Shown: positions 61,276-64,000 of the stretch, in pieces
How positions within the stretch are numbered: position 1 is the first letter of the stretch
How the letters are laid out: each line of letters starts with the position of its first letter
Assembly (NCBI RefSeq): GCF_022009635.1
Contig: NZ_CP091716.1
Coordinates: forward strand, 1,193,001-1,257,000
Source of the DNA: Variovorax paradoxus
GTDB taxonomy: Bacteria; Pseudomonadota; Gammaproteobacteria; Burkholderiales; Burkholderiaceae_C
DNA: 64,000 nt
Direction: 5' to 3'
Notes under the pieces: model-generated
Database searches by the model: none
What the model saw: the letters and a program-made list of their open reading frames with translations, nothing else
Told to the model about the DNA's origin: nothing
Made by a program: the position numbers and the translations under genes

Positions 61276-64000
61276 ATGGTCTCGTTGGAAGTAATTGAAA
61301 AGCGCGGTGGTGCGGTCAACAAAATTCCGGCCTCCAACGAAATTTCCCTGACAGAGGCATCGGTCGTCCGAATAGAGCTGCCGCGCAGCCAGGTGCGGTC
61401 GATGCGCCGCGCCGGCGACGATCTGCTCATCACCACCGCCTCGGGCGAGGTCGTCACCATCCACGGTTTCTTCGCCCCCTACGCCGGCCGCGAGAAAAGC
61501 GACCTGGTGCTGCTCGACGAAGACGGCGGCAAATGGTTCGCCAACCTGGGCGACGCGCAGCAGGGCGAACTCGCCGTGGGCTATTCGGGCATCGATTCGG
61601 TCGAACCGCTGCTGCTGCAACAGGGCTTCGACCTGTCGGCGCTGCCCTGGGTCATCGGCGGCGGGCTGGCCGCGGCGGCGGCGGTCTCCGGCAGCGGCGG
61701 CGGTGGCGACGGCCCCGGCGCGCTGCAATTCCCGCCGCCGGGCCAGGGCGACACCACGTCGCCCGCGCAGCCCACGGTACGGCCCACCAACGGCCGCGCC
61801 ATCACCGGCATGGCCGAGCCCGGCTCGCTGGTCACCGTCACCGACGGCAATGGCCGCGTGATCGGCAGCGCCACCGCCGGTGCCGACGGCAGCTACACCA
61901 TCACCCCGACCACGCCGCCGCCCGACGGCACCGTGCTGCACGTGGTGGCCACGGACCCAGCCGGCAACGCCAGCCCGCCGGCCACAGCCACGGTCGACGC
62001 CACGCCGCCCGCGCAGCCCACGGTGAAGCCGACCGACGGCGGCCACATCACCGGCACGGCCGAGGCCGGCTCGGTGGTCACGGTGACCGACGGCAACGGC
62101 CACGTCATCGGCAGCGCCACCGCGGGCGCCGACGGCACCTACACCATCACCCCCGCCACCCCGCCGGCGGACGGCACGGTGCTGCACGTCACCGCGACCG
62201 ACGCGGCCGGCAACACCAGCGCCGAGGCCACCACCGCGGTCGACCGCACGCCGCCCGCGGCGCCGGTGCTCAACCCGACCGACGGCAACCCGATCACCGG
62301 CACGGCCGAGGCCGGCTCGGTGGTCACCTTGACCGCCGGCGGCGTGGTGATCGGCAGCGTCACCGCCGGGCCCGACGGCGTCTTCAGCTTCACGCCGGCC
62401 ACGCCGCCGGCGCAGGGCACGGTGATCGTCGCCGTGGCCACCGACGCCGCAGGCAACGCCAGCGCGCCGGCCTCGACCACCATCGACGCCATCTCGCCCA
62501 CGCCCACCGTCGAGCCGACCAACGGCAGCGTCGTCACCGGCACGGCCGAGCCGGGCGCGGTGGTCACGGTGACCGACGGCAACGGCCACGTCATCGGCAG
62601 CGCCACCGTGGCGCCCAACGGCACCTACAGCATCACGCCGGTCAGCGCGCCGCCGAACGGCACCGTGCTGCACGTCACCGCCACCGACCCGGCCGGCAAC
62701 ACCAGCGCCGAGGCCACCGTCACGGTCGACAGCGTGCCGCCTGCCGCGCCCACGGTGCAGCTGACCGACGGCAGCCCCATCACCGGCACGGCCGAGCCCG
62801 GCTCGCTGGTCAAGGTGACCGACGGCAACGGCCATGTCATCGGCAGCGCCACCGCGGCGCCCGACGGCAGCTACACCATCGTGCCGGCCACCGTGCCGCC
62901 CAACGGCACGGTGCTGCACGTCACGGCCACCGACGCGTCGGGCAACACCGGCCCCGAGGCCACCGTCACCGTCGACAGCGTGGCGCCGGGCGCGCCCACG
63001 GTGAACCCCACGAGCGGCAGCCCCATCACCGGCACGGCCGAGCCCGGCTCGCTGGTCACGGTGACCGACGGCAACGGCCACGTGATCGGCAGCGCCACCG
63101 CCCAGCCCGGCGGCACCTACAGCATCGTGCCGGCCACCGTGCCGCCCAACGGCACGGTGCTGCACGTCACGGCCACCGACCCGACCGGCAACACCAGCGC
63201 CGAGACCACCGCCACGGTGGACAGCGTGGCGCCGGTGATCGCCGTGACCATCGTGAACGACGCCAACAACGACGGCTTCATCAACGCCGCGGAGAAGGGC
63301 CCCGACGTGACCGTCAGGGTCACGCTGGTGTCCGGCGCGGCGGTGGGCGACGTGATCGACGTCACCGACGGCAGCCATGTGGTGAGCGTCACGCTGGTCG
63401 CCGCCGACCTGGCCAACGGCTACATCAACGTGAGCTTCGCCAACCCGGCCGAGGGCGCCACGATCAACGTGAGCGCCACCAGCCGCGACCTGGCGGGCAA
63501 CGTCTCGGCGCCGCCGGCCACCGACAGCGCCACCGTCGACACCACGCTGGCCGCGCCCGTGCTCACGGTGGGGCCCATCACGCCCGACAACGTGATCAAC
63601 GCCGCCGAGGCCGGCACCACGGTGACAGTGAGCGGCACCGCCACCGGCACGCAGGCCGGCAACGTGGTCACGCTGGTGATCAACGGCGTGAGCTACAGCG
63701 GCACCGTCGACGCCGGCGGCAACTGGCACATCGACGTGGCCGGCAGCGACCTGGTGGCCGACGCGGACCACACGGTGGACGCCAGCGTGCTCACCACCGA
63801 CGCGGCCGGCAACACCGCCACCGGCACCGCCACCCACGCCTACGGCGTGAGCACGTCCCCGCCCGCCATCGCCATCGGTTCGCCGGTGGCCGGCGACGAC
63901 CTGGTCAACGCGTCGGAAGACCATGCGCTGGTGGTCAGCGGCACCACGCAGAACGTGCAGAACGGCCAGACCGTCACCATCACCTTCAGCGACGGCACCC
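61276..64000 (+). CDS. BapA/Bap-type giant adhesin, N-terminal part (runs off window)
   Basis: The frame opens at ATG 61276 and stays open to the window edge (more than 908 residues). Residues ~1-120 match the prefix domain of BapA/LapF-type biofilm adhesins ([49 protein letters not shown]). A Gly/Ala linker follows ([20 protein letters not shown]). Six Ig-like repeats of about 82 residues come next, then divergent Ig-like modules with Ca-binding-like [16 protein letters not shown]. It has no Sec signal peptide, as expected for type I-secreted adhesins whose signal is C-terminal. Secretion genes should lie outside the window. Confidence 0.88.
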   Translation, partial: MVSLEVIEKRGGAVNKIPASNEISLTEASVVRIELPRSQVRSMRRAGDDLLITTASGEVVTIHGFFAPYAGREKSDLVLLDEDGGKWFANLGDAQQGELAVGYSGIDSVEPLLLQQGFDLSALPWVIGGGLAAAAAVSGSGGGGDGPGALQFPPPGQGDTTSPAQPTVRPTNGRAITGMAEPGSLVTVTDGNGRVIGSATAGADGSYTITPTTPPPDGTVLHVVATDPAGNASPPATATVDATPPAQPTVKPTDGGHITGTAEAGSVVTVTDGNGHVIGSATAGADGTYTITPATPPADGTVLHVTATDAAGNTSAEATTAVDRTPPAAPVLNPTDGNPITGTAEAGSVVTLTAGGVVIGSVTAGPDGVFSFTPATPPAQGTVIVAVATDAAGNASAPASTTIDAISPTPTVEPTNGSVVTGTAEPGAVVTVTDGNGHVIGSATVAPNGTYSITPVSAPPNGTVLHVTATDPAGNTSAEATVTVDSVPPAAPTVQLTDGSPITGTAEPGSLVKVTDGNGHVIGSATAAPDGSYTIVPATVPPNGTVLHVTATDASGNTGPEATVTVDSVAPGAPTVNPTSGSPITGTAEPGSLVTVTDGNGHVIGSATAQPGGTYSIVPATVPPNGTVLHVTATDPTGNTSAETTATVDSVAPVIAVTIVNDANNDGFINAAEKGPDVTVRVTLVSGAAVGDVIDVTDGSHVVSVTLVAADLANGYINVSFANPAEGATINVSATSRDLAGNVSAPPATDSATVDTTLAAPVLTVGPITPDNVINAAEAGTTVTVSGTATGTQAGNVVTLVINGVSYSGTVDAGGNWHIDVAGSDLVADADHTVDASVLTTDAAGNTATGTATHAYGVSTSPPAIAIGSPVAGDDLVNASEDHALVVSGTTQNVQNGQTVTITFSDGT
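61768..63237 (+). repeat. Six tandem ~246-bp repeats (82-aa Ig-like modules)
   Basis: Units start at 61768, 62014, 62260 (240 bp long), 62500, 62746 and 62992. Each encodes the pattern [20 protein letters not shown], then [20 protein letters not shown], then [13 protein letters not shown]. The DNA units are very similar, so this stretch is prone to recombination and to assembly collapse. Confidence 0.9.

Noticed and set aside
61768..63237. Regular ~246-bp repeats considered as a CRISPR-like or other non-coding array
   Set aside because: Units are in frame, 80-82 codons long and encode Ig-like modules; there are no short repeats with unique spacers.
61249..63924. An 891-codon minus-strand frame opposite the BapA-like adhesin
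   Set aside because: It mirrors the Ig-like repeats; the plus-strand frame has a recognisable BapA prefix domain and stays open to the window edge.

Overview
This is a GC-rich betaproteobacterial chromosome segment. Gene order (trpE-trpG-trpD-trpC; tRNA-tuf-tRNA-secE-nusG-rplKAJL-rpoBC; rsmB-DUF4390-ntrY-ntrX) and protein sequence character point to the family Comamonadaceae, most likely Variovorax or a close relative. That assignment is from memory, not from a search.

Positions 1-6011 hold the end of a tryptophan operon: partial trpE, a small GxxExxY protein, trpG, a threonine aldolase, a LysE-type exporter, trpD and trpC, followed by uracil-DNA glycosylase. Positions 6121-20113 are the core information-processing block: tRNA-Tyr, tRNA-Gly, tRNA-Thr, tuf, tRNA-Trp, secE, nusG, rplK, rplA, an L10-type leader, rplJ, rplL, an attenuator, rpoB, rpoC and a strong terminator. 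Positions 20145-26066 hold a LemA-like protein, rsmB, a DUF4390 protein, an NtrY-like kinase, an NtrX-like regulator lacking the AAA+ domain, and tRNA-Phe.

From about 26.1 kb the window becomes accessory. It has a phytanoyl-CoA dioxygenase-like protein, a small charged protein, a UPF0104 membrane protein, a PaaI-type thioesterase, and a two-component pair (7TMR-DISM kinase plus AraC-type response regulator). The pair is divergent from a three-gene operon: a 2,699-residue DUF11/SdrD-like repeat protein, a 1,427-residue outer-membrane protein with an N-terminal OmpA-like domain, and a 100-residue protein of unknown function. This operon is the best candidate here for an undescribed cell-surface system.

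Positions 44.9-61.0 kb form an iron-uptake region. It contains an Asp/Glu racemase, FetAB-like ABC exporter genes, and a Fiu-like siderophore receptor whose 3' end has been cut off by an IS1634-type insertion (1,949 bp, 18-bp terminal inverted repeats, GGCC target duplication). Two tandem ECF sigma / FecR / TonB-receptor modules follow, the first carrying a DUF4198 gene. Both sigma genes lie behind an identical 11-bp TACAATGAGAA core within Fur-box-like sequence. The window closes inside a BapA-type giant adhesin with six near-identical ~82-residue Ig-like repeats.
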